From the NCBI GenBank assembly GCA_032209605.1, contig JASFXZ010000039.1, positions 3,472,001-3,536,000 on the forward strand: DNA of 64,000 bases, read 5' to 3'. Source of the DNA: Mactromeris polynyma. Its lineage: Eukaryota > Mollusca > Bivalvia > Venerida > Mactridae. This document shows, one piece after another, positions 59,001-64,000 of this stretch (positions are counted from its first letter, which is position 1; every line of letters starts with the position of its first letter). The notes beneath the pieces were generated by a model, which saw only the letters and a program-made list of their open reading frames with translations, made no database searches and was not told the origin of the DNA. The translations under genes were made by a program, and so were the position numbers.

Positions 59001-61780
59001 GCTTATGTGCCCAATTTGAATTGAATCCACCTGTCCTTTCAAGAGTTATTGATCAGAAACCAATTTTCTTATGGTTCGGGTAACACTTTATGCCCCTTCA
59101 CCATTCTTTGAATGTCAGGGGCATAAAATCCCTAATGCAAACCTTAACTACTGCATATTAAACCTAGTCTGAATGCTTGATATAGTCTCAACTATAAATC
59201 CCGACTTGAAACACTTTTATTTACCTTTTATTACATTAAGATTACAGGTGCTGAAGAATGATGGTATTTTCTTGTTTCAGAGTGAGATATTTATGGCAGG
59301 AGAATTGGCTAAGATTGACAACAGGACTCAAACAATTTAATGAATTCAGATCTTTTCCAAGGAATCGTTTCTCTTTTAAAAACATTTTCAGGAAATCATA
59401 ATTATGCATCGGACCACAGGCCCAATATCTGTCTATGACACAACACTGAAATAACTGATGTCAAACATGAACAATTTCATAATTCATGAGAAAAACATTT
59501 TCCGGAAATGTCAGCTGATCTATGGTAGTAGATAATCACGGTATTACCAGGTAACATGTACACAGATAGTTATCTAGTACTCCACCAAAGAGCTCCAATC
59601 AATCTCGTTCTATTGATCATTTATTGATTAACTTATATGGTTAAAGTAATCGCCAGATTTAATTACAGCAACAAAGAAACTGGGAGTATTTAACCAGATT
59701 TTACAAGTAAGGCTGAATAGTGGTAATGACCGTACAAATAATATCACTTCTAAAACAAGCAGTAACAAAATCAGCATACATTCCACAGCACATACTAATA
59801 TCACACTATTGATTTGACTGTAAAGATCAACGATCATATTTAAAAAAAAATGACTATATTTCAGGATATCTCCTAGTCAACAAAACAAAACATTAATTGG
59901 CGGTCAATTTACCGAAGAATTGTTCTACTGGATACCATATTTTACTTGCCTGACAAAAAACAACACATACAAATGCTCAAATGGCTGATTTGTTTCGTTT
60001 TAAAAAAACTTGTTATATATTTTCCATTAATTCTGACCATTCATGCAGTATTTGATATGTGAATACAATACAATTTTCATGTCAATGATATAATTATTTC
60101 CAAAGAATTTTTTCAAACTATCTTATAATATGATAATGAATTATAGATACGCCTTTCTCTGTTTGATATCAATTAATTGCTTCAGTCGTCACAGACTCCC
60201 TGGTGAGAAATAGATGGGTGGGTTTTTTTGATGACCGACTAATCATGACCTAGGCCAAGGAAACATATCGAGGGTTAGGCACAAAGTGATTAGACAGTTA
60301 CCATGTTCTGTACCAAACTGGGTTATTGGAGTTTTAAATCTAACTCGTATTCAGGCTGACAACTCGTCTCTTTTAAAAAAGTAGGGCAATTTGTTTTAAA
60401 AGAAGCGGCAAAAGTAGGGATGATTCCTTTCCCTTGGAGTATTAAAAATGGTAAAAATTCACTGCACTGTACATTCTCCATGATTAGACCTCTGTCCTTC
60501 ATGCAGGTGAAATAAATATTTTGAGTTAACACCTCAGATTTGAAAAAAAGTAGGGTTAGTAGGACTCTTTCAAGAAAAAGGAAGGAAAAGGTTGGGAGCA
60601 AGTAAAAATGTAGGGCAATGTAGGAAAAGTAGGACCCACTTGATAGCCTGCTTGATGTAATGTACAATAACTGCAAGTTGTACAGTTCTATAATACTTAC
60701 AATACTATTTAATTCTAACATTTCTTTGAAGAGTCTGAAACGACCCAGTTTACTGGCAAGTCCGAGTGGAGTTAGGTTGGCATTGTTACGAATATCTCGC
60801 ATAGCTGGCTTCTTATGATGTCGAACCATGTATTTGTACATTTCCTACAAAAACAAAACAATATTTCAATCCTATGGTTTGATTCACTAACTTGTTGGCG
60901 CACGGTGATCTGAAGAAAGATACACCAACAGTTCTTGCTGCTTATTAGAACAATTTAGAACAATTAGTCATCTATACTTTACAATGTTCTAATAATGCAT
61001 TTGTGTTGATATAGAGCTATGCATCTCATTAAAAGTTTGCAAAGAAATCTACAACACTTTATAGAACATAGATAGCATAACCTGAATTGAATACTAAATG
61101 AGCAAGAATCAGTTAAATTATGCTCAATCTATGAAACAGAGCAAGCACTCACATTGTTTGTTGTGATCTTTCAAAATCAACAGTTTCCATGTTAGAACTG
61201 ACTAGCAGGAAACCAAGGGAAAATAGAACAAATCTGATACTTTCAGGTACAGTTGACTCTTGTTATTTCGCATTTTAAGGACTGTAGAAAATAGTTTGTC
61301 TTAATGAAAGTTTGACATAAACGTCGGGACGCAGTGTTTCGTGAGCAAGTCTAGTTCATGACAACTGCTGTGTGTTTCGTTAGAATAGATTAAAGGTGCA
61401 AACTTGTTTAGCCGGACTTCGAAAAAACTTCGACATAACGGAAACTTCGAGACAAATGATTTCTTAACCGACAGAATTACATATAGACAAAGGATAAAAT
61501 AGGACTTTTGAAAAACTTTGAGGTAACAGAAAATTCATCTTAAGACTGCATATTCAAAATTTACTGCACTTTTGTAAGGCATAAAGCATATAAAAGGTAA
61601 GGTAAGAACAGAGGAAAACACTTACAGGCTGGTCACAAATAACAACCAAATGTAATGCTGCATTCCCAAATGAATCTTGTAGATTTGGGTCAGCTCCATT
61701 ATCGATGAGGTAGTCATATATATCCATGTACCCAAAACATGCAGCAAATGCCAACGGATATTCTCCATAGTATGCATATC
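30896..61780 (-). CDS. TRPV: TRPV-family cation channel (Nanchung/OSM-9-like), 5' incomplete
   Basis: Twelve exons join in frame on the minus strand: 61780-61626, 60844-60701, 53921-53840, 52763-52648, 52146-52033, 51075-50968, 50492-50341, 45734-45625 (or 49096-48987), 44354-44257, 39243-39082, 34400-34203, 32065-30896. All junctions are GT-AG and the phases agree. They give about 868 residues. In order these are ankyrin repeats, the linker [15 protein letters not shown], the helix [20 protein letters not shown]1-S4, S5, the pore with [10 protein letters not shown]6 with [14 protein letters not shown], a C-terminal segment with KTKARQRK, and a 389-residue last exon. The order is that of TRPV channels; the wording is closest, from memory, to insect Nanchung. 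Such channels serve mechano- or chemosensation at the ciliary or plasma membrane. The N-terminus lies beyond base 64000. Confidence 0.9.
32380..32580 (+). repeat. tRNA-derived SINE copy, family A (diverged)
   Basis: CTAACTCCTGACCCAAAGGT, CATGGGTTTGAGCCTTGCTA and the tail TGTAAAATAAACAAGTTTAA follow, in order, the well-preserved copy at 52267-52477. It lies in a TRPV intron. No target-site duplication could be made out. Confidence 0.75.
33199..33375 (+). mobile_element. MITE family 1 copy plus a solo right end (to about 33523)
   Basis: The left end CAGTACAACCTTACTTAAAA is TA-flanked. Internal CCTCAATATTAAGACCACC occurs twice. The right part ends TTTTGATGTTTTACTT. A separate piece at 33481-33523 (GTCCCAAAGGTGGTCTTATA to GAGGTTTTACTGTA) is another right end of the same family. 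Confidence 0.78.
33893..34141. mobile_element. MITE family 4 copy (GGGYCTTATTCACAAA ends)
   Basis: The ends GGTCTTATTCACAAATATCA and TTTAAATGTTTGTGAATAAG then GCCC are inverted over about 40 bases (ACTGAAACTAAGACTT opposite AAGTCAGAGTTTCAATCT). The second copy is at 56861-57114. It sits just 3' of the TRPV exon at 34203-34400, inside the intron. Confidence 0.8.
34203..34400 (-). CDS. TRPV exon: proximal C-terminus
   Basis: The acceptor CTGTTTTCCAG|TGGGCA and the donor TGGAAG|GTAATA enclose 198 bases (66 codons), phase 0/0. It encodes [20 protein letters not shown], then [40 protein letters not shown] and AVGNWK. W-A-K-I directly follows KEWRKQ (TRP helix). The beta-strand segment EIRALVVIK and the basic KTKARQRK...NWK are typical of Nanchung/OSM-9-type tails. 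Confidence 0.9.
34465..34702. mobile_element. MITE family 5 copy with TGACGTCA-containing inverted ends
   Basis: The ends are GAGAGCTGCTACCGG...AACCTCTTCTGTAGGTGACG and, inverted, CGTCACTTAAAGAAGAGGTT...CAGCGGCGCTC. The arms are about 45 bases. A related copy lies at 39933-40148. The left arm contains a perfect TGACGTCA (CRE-type palindrome). Confidence 0.82.
34955..35150 (-). repeat. tRNA-derived SINE copy, family A, minus strand
   Basis: It reads in reverse complement the same parts as 52267-52477: GATCAGGAGTCAGGCACTCT (anticodon arm region), CCTGGCTACAAACCAGTACT (body) and the tail side TCGATTGTGAAATAGGTTCT. Confidence 0.75.
35319..35494 (-). mobile_element. MITE family 1 copy, reverse orientation
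   Basis: The ends are CAGTAACACCTCAATAATAA and GTAAGTGAGGTTTTGCTTTA, with internal GGTCTTAATATTGAGGTTGG. The left end is TA-flanked; the right end is mutated. Confidence 0.78.
35500..36350. other. TRPV intron segment, nothing recognised
   Basis: Short open frames on both strands at 35636-35962 overlap each other and show no domain, splice context or repeat. Confidence 0.4.
36352..36642 (-). mobile_element. tRNA-derived SINE, family B, with 12-bp target-site duplication
   Basis: The element at 36364-36630 is flanked by TTTGTGCAAATG at 36352-36363 and 36631-36642. On the minus strand it begins with a tRNA-like head: GTGGTCCAGTGGTTAGTGTG (A-box region) and CCGGGTTCGATTCCCG (B box). A body with CCGCCGTATATAACTGAAAT and GGCGTTAAACCCGATGAAAC follows, ending in ACAAA-type sequence. 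Its sibling at 44768-45044 is more than 90 percent identical by eye. The open frame at 36258-36662 crosses this SINE and is not a gene. Confidence 0.92.
36931..37075. mobile_element. Small MITE with TACCAAATATTCC ends
   Basis: TACCAAATATTCCCTAATAA ACACACC at the left is answered by GGCATTTATAAAGGAATATT TGGTA at the right, arms of about 26 bases. The middle has a run of nine G. Confidence 0.72.
37080..38960. other. TRPV intron segment, nothing recognised
   Basis: AT-rich; no array, SINE or exon found. A partial MITE family 1 left end (ACAATAAAACCTCATTTAAA) lies at 38968-39022. Confidence 0.4.
39082..39243 (-). CDS. TRPV exon: S6 and TRP-box region
   Basis: The acceptor ACTTTTCAG|TACCAT and the donor AAGCAG|GTAAGT enclose 162 bases (54 codons), phase 0/0. 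It encodes [20 protein letters not shown] then [20 protein letters not shown] and [28 protein letters not shown] is the highly conserved TRPV S6 and gate; KSEKEWRKQ starts the TRP helix. Confidence 0.93.
39933..40148. mobile_element. MITE family 5 copy with TGACGTCA in both arms
   Basis: The ends GAGCGCTGCGAACCTCTTCT and AAGAAGAGGTTGGAAATTGT then ACAGCGGCGCTC are inverted. TGACGTCA occurs near each end (AAGTGACGTCA and TGTGACGTCACTT). About 80 percent like 34465-34702 by eye, in the same relative orientation. Confidence 0.82.
40540..41260. mobile_element. Molluscan dispersed element with terminal hairpin, possibly Helitron-related
   Basis: The left end is AAGAGGGCCATGATGGCCCT. The right end is CTCACCATGAGCACTTTGTG CTCAGGTGAG, a hairpin, followed by TTAAAAA. 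The interior contains two diverged tandem copies of a unit of about 320 bases: CTCTAGACCTTATGGTTTTT then CTCTAGGCCTTATGGTTTGG, and GGATCATTCCTGTAAAGTTT then GGATCATTCCTGTGAAGTTT. A 3' hairpin just before a CTRR-like end is a Helitron trait; the assignment is inference. No coding capacity. Confidence 0.6.
41261..44256. other. TRPV intron between the S6 and pore exons
   Basis: A possible hAT-like element lies at 41703-41998 (ends CAGGGCTCTAGAA and TTCTAAAGCCCTG, no clear 8-bp duplication). A dispersed repeat lies at 42978-43145. The remainder, including 42000-42970 and 43150-44250, holds nothing I recognise. Confidence 0.45.
42978..43145. repeat. Dispersed repeat, copy 2 of a pair
   Basis: CCTGTGGGGTACAAACAAAA and ATTGTTTGTACCACAGG form internal inverted blocks. 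The sequence matches 29743-29905 through GTCTTTGTTTTCATTGCGAT and AACCCATATTTATACCAG. Confidence 0.7.
44257..44354 (-). CDS. TRPV exon: pore helix and selectivity filter
   Basis: The acceptor ATATTTTAG|CATTCT and the donor TTCAAG|GTAAGT enclose 98 bases, phase 1 in and phase 0 out. It encodes (A)[19 protein letters not shown] then [13 protein letters not shown]. The filter region [10 protein letters not shown] is the insect-type TRPV pore rather than the vertebrate TRPV1 (GMGD) form. The acidic Glu after Gly probably lines the pore mouth. Confidence 0.9.
44755..45057 (-). mobile_element. tRNA-derived SINE, family B, with 13-bp target-site duplication
   Basis: The element at 44768-45044 is flanked by TTTTACAATTATG at 44755-44767 and 45045-45057. 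The minus-strand head and body are those of the 36364-36630 copy. It lies in the TRPV intron between the pore exon and the S5 exon. Confidence 0.93.
45195..45365 (-). repeat. tRNA-derived SINE copy, family A, minus strand (old)
   Basis: GATCTGGAGTCCTGCACTTT, TTCAAACTCATGATCTTCAG and GGTTGCTAACCAGTACTCG follow the family A order in reverse. More diverged than the copy at 52267. Confidence 0.65.
45625..45734 (-). CDS. TRPV exon: canonical S4-S5 linker and S5
   Basis: The acceptor TTAACAG|GAGTGT and the donor CACTAG|GTGAGT enclose 110 bases, phase 2 in and phase 1 out. It encodes (R)[19 protein letters not shown] then [17 protein letters not shown], closely following TRPV consensus (LTGPFV-x-MIY-x-M...GD-x-xRF). 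The next exon completes the split codon to Ala, giving LAFYFLF. Confidence 0.9.
46126..46300. repeat. Dispersed repeat shared with 53255-53495
   Basis: CCTGCTGCCCCCCCTGGGGC then AAAACATTGATAAGTGCA matches CCTGCTGCCCCCCACCCTGT then GGCAAACATTGATAAGTGCA. Both copies lie in TRPV introns; ends are undefined. The plus-strand frame of 89 residues here is not a gene. Confidence 0.5.
46706..47265. repeat. 13-bp minisatellite, about 43 near-perfect units
   Basis: The unit GTTCACCCGCTGT repeats with almost no change; only the first units differ (CCCGTTGT). Because 13 is not a multiple of 3 and the unit has no plus-strand stop in any phase, all three plus frames stay open. These frames (about 200 residues) encode a 13-residue repeat and are not genes. 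The array is GC-rich in an AT-rich intron. Confidence 0.97.
47266..48434. other. TRPV intron segment between two minisatellites
   Basis: A short motif at 47935-47985 (GGCTGTCAACTCACCTCTTT, GTAGGGCAAAAGTAGGGAT) is repeated near 60350-60420, so a dispersed repeat is present. A partial MITE family 1 left end (CAGTAAAACCTCAAAAATAA) lies at 48118. Nothing else recognised. Confidence 0.45.
48435..48998. repeat. 51-bp minisatellite (11 units) derived from the variant-exon splice donor
   Basis: The unit includes GGTCAGCACTGGGTATCAAA, CCCATGTATTTGAAC and TATATACCTAAACCAA. Read on the minus strand, each unit carries GACCTTGGTTTAG|GTATATAG. That is the last 13 bases of the variant exon at 48987-49096 together with its GT donor. 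The last unit is the exon edge itself. The plus-strand frame of 219 residues with a 17-residue period is an artefact of a period divisible by three. Confidence 0.93.
48987..49096 (-). CDS. TRPV variant exon: alternative S4-S5 linker and S5
   Basis: The acceptor TTAATTTCAG|AATAAA and the donor GGTTTAG|GTATAT enclose 110 bases, phase 2 in and phase 1 out. Length and phases are identical to the exon at 45625-45734. It encodes (R)[19 protein letters not shown] then [17 protein letters not shown]. About 18 of 36 positions match the other exon, including TGPFV, the MxY motif and GII-x-IIF. There is no stop or frameshift. It places Asp and Trp in S5 where the other form has Gly and Tyr. It is probably mutually exclusive with 45625-45734; a relic still open by chance is the alternative. 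A 51-bp minisatellite starts at its donor. Confidence 0.72.
49935..50180. mobile_element. MITE family 3 copy
   Basis: The ends GGCCACGATCTCACAAAGCC and GAGATACTTCGGGAGATTGG then GGCC are inverted. The interior (TTTGAGACAGATCTCATTTT and TTTGAGACAATATTTGAG) matches 23118-23371. It lies between the S3-S4 exon and the variant S5 exon. Confidence 0.75.
50341..50492 (-). CDS. TRPV exon: transmembrane segments S3 and S4
   Basis: The acceptor TATTCACAG|CGGCAC and the donor TTGCAAG|GTAAGT enclose 152 bases, phase 0 in and phase 2 out. It encodes [20 protein letters not shown] then [20 protein letters not shown] and [10 protein letters not shown](R). The [13 protein letters not shown] motif of S4 is characteristic of TRPV channels. 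The split Arg codon (AG|G or AG|A) can be completed by either downstream S5 exon. Confidence 0.9.
50968..51075 (-). CDS. TRPV exon: transmembrane segment S2
   Basis: The acceptor ATTTGTAG|GTGAGG and the donor AATTGT|GTAAGT enclose 108 bases (36 codons), phase 0/0. It encodes [20 protein letters not shown] then [16 protein letters not shown], with one clear membrane span followed by a short cytoplasmic loop. Confidence 0.85.
51282..51402. mobile_element. PIF/Harbinger-like MITE with TTA target duplication
   Basis: The element at 51285-51399 starts GGCCATAATAAAAAAATTGT and ends ACAATTTTTAAGGATGGCC. The arms are about 40 bases (inner CATAACCCTACC opposite GGTAGGGTTAATG). It is flanked by TTA on both sides, the three-base duplication typical of PIF/Harbinger. 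It lies in the TRPV intron between S1 and S2. Confidence 0.85.
52033..52146 (-). CDS. TRPV exon: transmembrane segment S1
   Basis: The acceptor TTTTTCAG|AAACGA and the donor GATGGG|GTACGT enclose 114 bases, phase 0/0. It encodes [20 protein letters not shown] then [19 protein letters not shown]1, followed by VYLRP, which starts the S1-S2 extracellular loop. NLS in this loop is a possible N-glycosylation site. Confidence 0.88.
52252..52492 (+). mobile_element. tRNA-derived SINE, family A, with 15-bp target-site duplication
   Basis: The element at 52267-52477 is flanked by ACCAAATAATGATAA at 52252-52266 and 52478-52492. The head has GGTCTATGGGTAGAGCGCCT (A box) and GTGAATTCGAGCCC (B box). The body is GAGTACTGGTTGGTAGCCAG and the tail AAAATAAATAAGTTTAA. 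The body resembles the conserved core of molluscan V-SINE-type elements, from memory. This is the reference copy for the family in this window. Confidence 0.92.
52648..52763 (-). CDS. TRPV exon: pre-S1 helix region
   Basis: The acceptor TTTTCTAG|ATTATG and the donor GCTAGG|GTTTGT enclose 116 bases, phase 1 in and phase 0 out. It encodes (N)[19 protein letters not shown] then [19 protein letters not shown], matching the TRPV motif HLDMLxGG...LLxxKWKTFA just before S1. Confidence 0.9.
52779..52926 (-). mobile_element. MITE family 1 copy
   Basis: CAAAACCTCAATAATAACAC at the left, GGTCTTAAAGTCAGGTTTTA then CTG at the right, with internal GGTCTTCTTATTGATGTGG. A further fragment lies at 53080-53140 (GGTCTTATTAATGATGTGGT). 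Confidence 0.75.
53840..53921 (-). CDS. TRPV exon: post-ankyrin linker
   Basis: The acceptor ATTGTAG|GAATTC and the donor GAACCTA|GTATGT enclose 82 bases, phase 0 in and phase 1 out. It encodes [20 protein letters not shown] then ISPSGEP. The [14 protein letters not shown] signature is highly conserved between the ankyrin domain and S1 in invertebrate TRPV channels. It is too short to be found as an open frame. Confidence 0.9.
53966..54850. repeat. 75-bp minisatellite, about 12 units, in a TRPV intron
   Basis: The unit includes ATATTCCAGATATGTATGGA, GGTACATTGACATAAACACA and ATGATTCCTAAAACCAAGCA. The period of 75 makes a 275-residue minus-strand frame with a hydrophobic 25-residue repeat. It begins inside the intron next to the exon at 53840-53921, has no matching splice logic and is not part of TRPV proteins. 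It is read as non-coding. Confidence 0.93.
55690..56245. repeat. Old dispersed repeat with GACTGACC microsatellite
   Basis: Two related halves share ATTATATGTGTGAAGTTTCA / TATTATTTGTGTTAAGTTTC and AAAATCCTCCAAAAACTATA / AAAATCCTCTTAAAAATTTA. GGCAGCCAGTCGGCCATCTT separates them. A (GACTGACC)n run and GTATACCCCCCTCC follow. This arrangement recurs in many molluscan genomes; the classification is uncertain. Confidence 0.6.
56861..57114. mobile_element. MITE family 4 copy
   Basis: The left end GAGTCCGCATTCACTAACAT is inverted relative to the right end AGTTTAGTGAATACGGGCCC. Subterminal GACTTAGACTTTAAA opposes TTTAAAGTCTAAGTC. The interior AAAGTGTGGAGTG is shared with 33893-34141. Confidence 0.78.
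60701..60844 (-). CDS. TRPV exon: last ankyrin repeat
   Basis: The acceptor TTTTTGTAG|GAAATG and the donor AGTATT|GTAAGT enclose 144 bases (48 codons), phase 0/0. It encodes [20 protein letters not shown] then [20 protein letters not shown] and EMLELNSI, with the repeat core [13 protein letters not shown]. It feeds directly into the conserved EFWRYSN linker of the next exon. Reading past the donor gives a 172-residue open frame into the intron, which is not coding. Confidence 0.92.
60845..61625. other. TRPV intron between ankyrin exons
   Basis: A possible eroded pogo-like element starts near 61250 (CAGTTGACTCTTGTTATTTC) and includes CTTCGACATAACGGAAACTT near 61428-61447; its right end is not clear. 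Nothing else recognised. Confidence 0.4.
61626..61780 (-). CDS. TRPV exon: ankyrin repeats
   Basis: The acceptor TTTTTTCAG|GATATGC and the donor CAGCCT|GTAAGT enclose 155 bases, phase 1 in and phase 0 out. The translation [20 protein letters not shown] then [20 protein letters not shown] and [12 protein letters not shown] contains a TRPV-type ankyrin finger ([12 protein letters not shown]). A canonical ankyrin repeat follows ([17 protein letters not shown]). Earlier ankyrin exons are off the window. Confidence 0.92.
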
Positions 61781-62067
61781 CTGAAAAAATGTACATTCAT
61801 GTGTCATTTTCTTTATTAAGATACTGTTATAATTATGTTAAAATAATAATTCCATACATTGATCATACATGTGAACTACCCTGACTTACGAGGGAGGCTT
61901 GCTCATTTTATAGGCCAATTTCAATCAAAGTATGTCAAGTAATAATTTTTAGAAAATGATATGTTAATGCCTTCATACAGATGTAATCTATAACCTAGTA
62001 TTGTAACTTTTCTTGAAAGTTTCCTGGAGTCTGATACATGTATTTCCTATGCTAGGGCTAACTTGGC
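61781..62067. other. TRPV intron segment before the terminal minisatellite
   Basis: No exon or repeat recognised. It lies 5' of the first visible ankyrin exon. Confidence 0.4.
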
Positions 62068-64000
62068 GTGTTGGTCAGGATAGAAAATACCCGTATCATT
62101 GTGTTGGTCAGGATAGAAAATACCCGTATCATGTGTTGGTCAGGATAGAAAATACCCGTATCATGTGTTGGTCAGGATAGAAAATACCCGTATCATTGTG
62201 TTGGTCAGGATAGAAAATACCCGTATCATTGTGTTGGTCAGGATAGAAAATACCCGTATCATTGTGTTGGTCAGGATAGAAAATACCCGTATCATTGTGT
62301 TGGTCAGGATAGAAAATACCCGTATCATGTGTTGGTCAGGATAGAAAATACCCGTATCATGTGTTGGTCGGATAGAAAATACCCGTATCATTGTGTTGGT
62401 CAGGATAGAAAATACCCGTATCATGTGTTGGTCAGGATAGAAAATACCCGTATCATGTGTTGGTCAGGATAGAAAATACCCGTATCATGTGTTGGTCAGG
62501 ATAGAAAATACCCGTATCATTGTGTTGGTCAGGATAGAAAATAACCGTATCATTGTGTTGGTCAGGATAGAAAATACCCGTATCATGTGTTGGTCAGGAT
62601 AGAAAATACCCGTATCATTGTGTTGGTCAGGATAGAAAATACCCGTATCATGTGTTGGTCAGGATAGAAAATACCCGTATCATGTGTTGGTCAGGATAGA
62701 AAATACCCGTATCATGTGTTGGTCAGTATAGAAAATACCCGTATCATTGTGTTGGTCAGTATAGAAAATACCCGTATCATGTGTTGGTCAGGATAGAAAA
62801 TACCCGTATCATGTGTTGGTCAGGATAGAAAATACCCGTATCATGTGTTGGTCAGTATAGAAAATACCCGTATCATGTGTTGGTCAGGATAGAAAATACA
62901 CGTATCATGTGTTGGTCAGTATAGAAAATACCCGTATCATTGTGTTGGTCAGGATAGAAAATACCCGTATCATTGTGTTGGTCAGTATAGAAAATACCCG
63001 TATCATTGTGTTGGTCAGTATAGAAAATACCCGTATCATTGTGTTGGTCAGGATAGAAAATACCCGTATCATTGTGTTGGTCAGGATAGAAAATACCCGT
63101 ATCATTGTGTTGGTCAGTATAGAAAATACCCGTATCATTGTGTTGGTCAGGATAGAAAATACCCGTATCATTGTGTTGGTCAGGATAGAAAATACCCGTA
63201 TCATTGTGTTGGTCAGGATAGAAAATACCCGTATCATGTGTTGGTCAGGATAGAAAATACCCGTATCATGTGTTGGTCAGGATAGAAAATACCCGTATCA
63301 TGTGTTGGTCAGTATAGAAAATACCCGTATCATTGTGTTGGTCAGGATAGAAAATACCCGTATCATTGTGTTGGTCAGGATAGAAAATACCCGTATCATG
63401 TGTTGGTCAGGATAGAAAATACCCGTATCATGTGTTGGTCAGTATAGAAAATACCCGTATCATGTGTTGGTCAGGATAGAAAATACCCGTATCATGTGTT
63501 GGTCAGGATAGAAAATACCCGTATCATGTGTTGGTCAGGATAGAAAATACCCGTATCATGTGTTGGTCAGGATAGAAAATACCCGTATCATGTGTTGGTC
63601 AGGATAGAAAATACCCGTATCATGTGTTGGTCAGGATAGAAAATACCCGTATCATGTGTTGGTCAGGATAGAAAATACCCGTATCATGTGTTGGTCAGGA
63701 TAGAAAATACCCGTATCATGTGTTGGTCAGGATAGAAAATACCCGTATCATGTGTTGGTCAGGATAGAAAATACCCGTATCATGTGTTGGTCAGGATAGA
63801 AAATACCCGTATCATTGTGTTGGTCAGGATAGAAAATACCCGTATCATTGTGTTGGTCAGGATAGAAAATACCCGTATCATGTGTTGGTCAGGATAGAAA
63901 ATACCCGTATCATGTGTTGGTCAGGATAGAAAATACCCGTATCATGTGTTGGTCAGGATAGAAAATACCCGTATCATTTGTTGGTCAGGATAGAAAATAC
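62068..64000. repeat. 32/33-bp minisatellite, about 60 units, continuing off the window
   Basis: The unit is TGTTGGTCAGGATAGAAAAT then ACCCGTATCATG or ATTG. Units are 32 or 33 bases depending on one T. CAGGATAG and CAGTATAG variants alternate in blocks. Runs of the 33-base form give open frames with an 11-residue period on both strands, which are artefacts. The array sits in the TRPV gene upstream of the first visible ankyrin exon. Confidence 0.96.

Larger units (their letters stand above)
54851..60700. other. Large TRPV intron between the linker and ankyrin exons
   Basis: Contains an old molluscan dispersed repeat at 55690-56245 with a (GACTGACC)n microsatellite near 56110-56170, a MITE family 4 copy at 56861-57114, and a C17-type run near 58878-58895 beside another old repeat (AGGGCCGTAACTCCTCCAAA) to about 59085. 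The stretches 57115-58700 and 59090-60340 show nothing recognisable. At 60350-60650 copies of AAAGTAGGG-type sequence indicate another dispersed repeat. Confidence 0.5.

Noticed and set aside
60323..60841. 172-residue minus-strand frame
   Set aside because: Only its first 47 or so residues are TRPV exon; the rest is read-through into the intron past a strong GTAAGT donor.
62161..63253. Open frames with an 11-residue period on both strands
   Set aside because: These are artefacts of the 33-base units in the terminal minisatellite.

Overview
The window looks like nuclear DNA of an invertebrate, most likely a bivalve mollusc or another lophotrochozoan. The reasons are small exons with GT-AG introns, AT-rich non-coding DNA, several tRNA-derived SINE families, dense small DNA transposons (MITEs) and long minisatellite arrays. 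The species assignment is inference. I found no prokaryotic genes, CRISPR array, rRNA or convincing functional tRNA.

Two protein-coding genes are supported, both on the minus strand and both running off the window. (1) At 242-17467 is the 5' part of a dynamin-like GTPase gene. Two alternative-looking first exons (17180-17467 and 6434-6613) are paralogous and splice-compatible with the same downstream exons. Those encode a helical segment, the P-loop (GETSAGKSS) and the G3 motif DTPGIG. The gene continues left of base 1. (2) At 30896-61780 is a TRPV-family cation channel resembling the invertebrate Nanchung/OSM-9 type. Twelve constitutive-looking exons were resolved, with mutually consistent phases, from the ankyrin repeats through S1-S6 and the pore to a very long charged C-terminal tail and stop codon. 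The 5' end lies beyond base 64000, behind a minisatellite that reaches the window edge. A thirteenth exon (48987-49096) is a same-length, same-phase, diverged duplicate of the S4-S5 linker/S5 exon (45625-45734), a probable mutually exclusive pair.

Layout: 1-6613 is dynamin-like exons with a large foldback structure in one intron. 6614-17179 is an intron with a 48-bp tandem array, SINE heads, a 5'-truncated LINE, a 46/41-bp minisatellite and several copies of a TA-flanked MITE family. 17468-30895 is intergenic and holds two opposite-oriented arrays of the same 32-bp minisatellite around a 1.5-kb spacer, plus several MITEs. 30896-61780 is the TRPV gene, whose introns hold three arrays (13-, 51- and 75-bp units), SINEs with clear target-site duplications, and many foldback MITEs. 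62068-64000 is a 32/33-bp minisatellite that continues off the window.

Most interesting are the TRPV S5 exon pair, the 51-bp minisatellite that amplifies the 5' splice site of the variant exon, the paralogous first exons of the dynamin-like gene, and the inverted 32-bp arrays.
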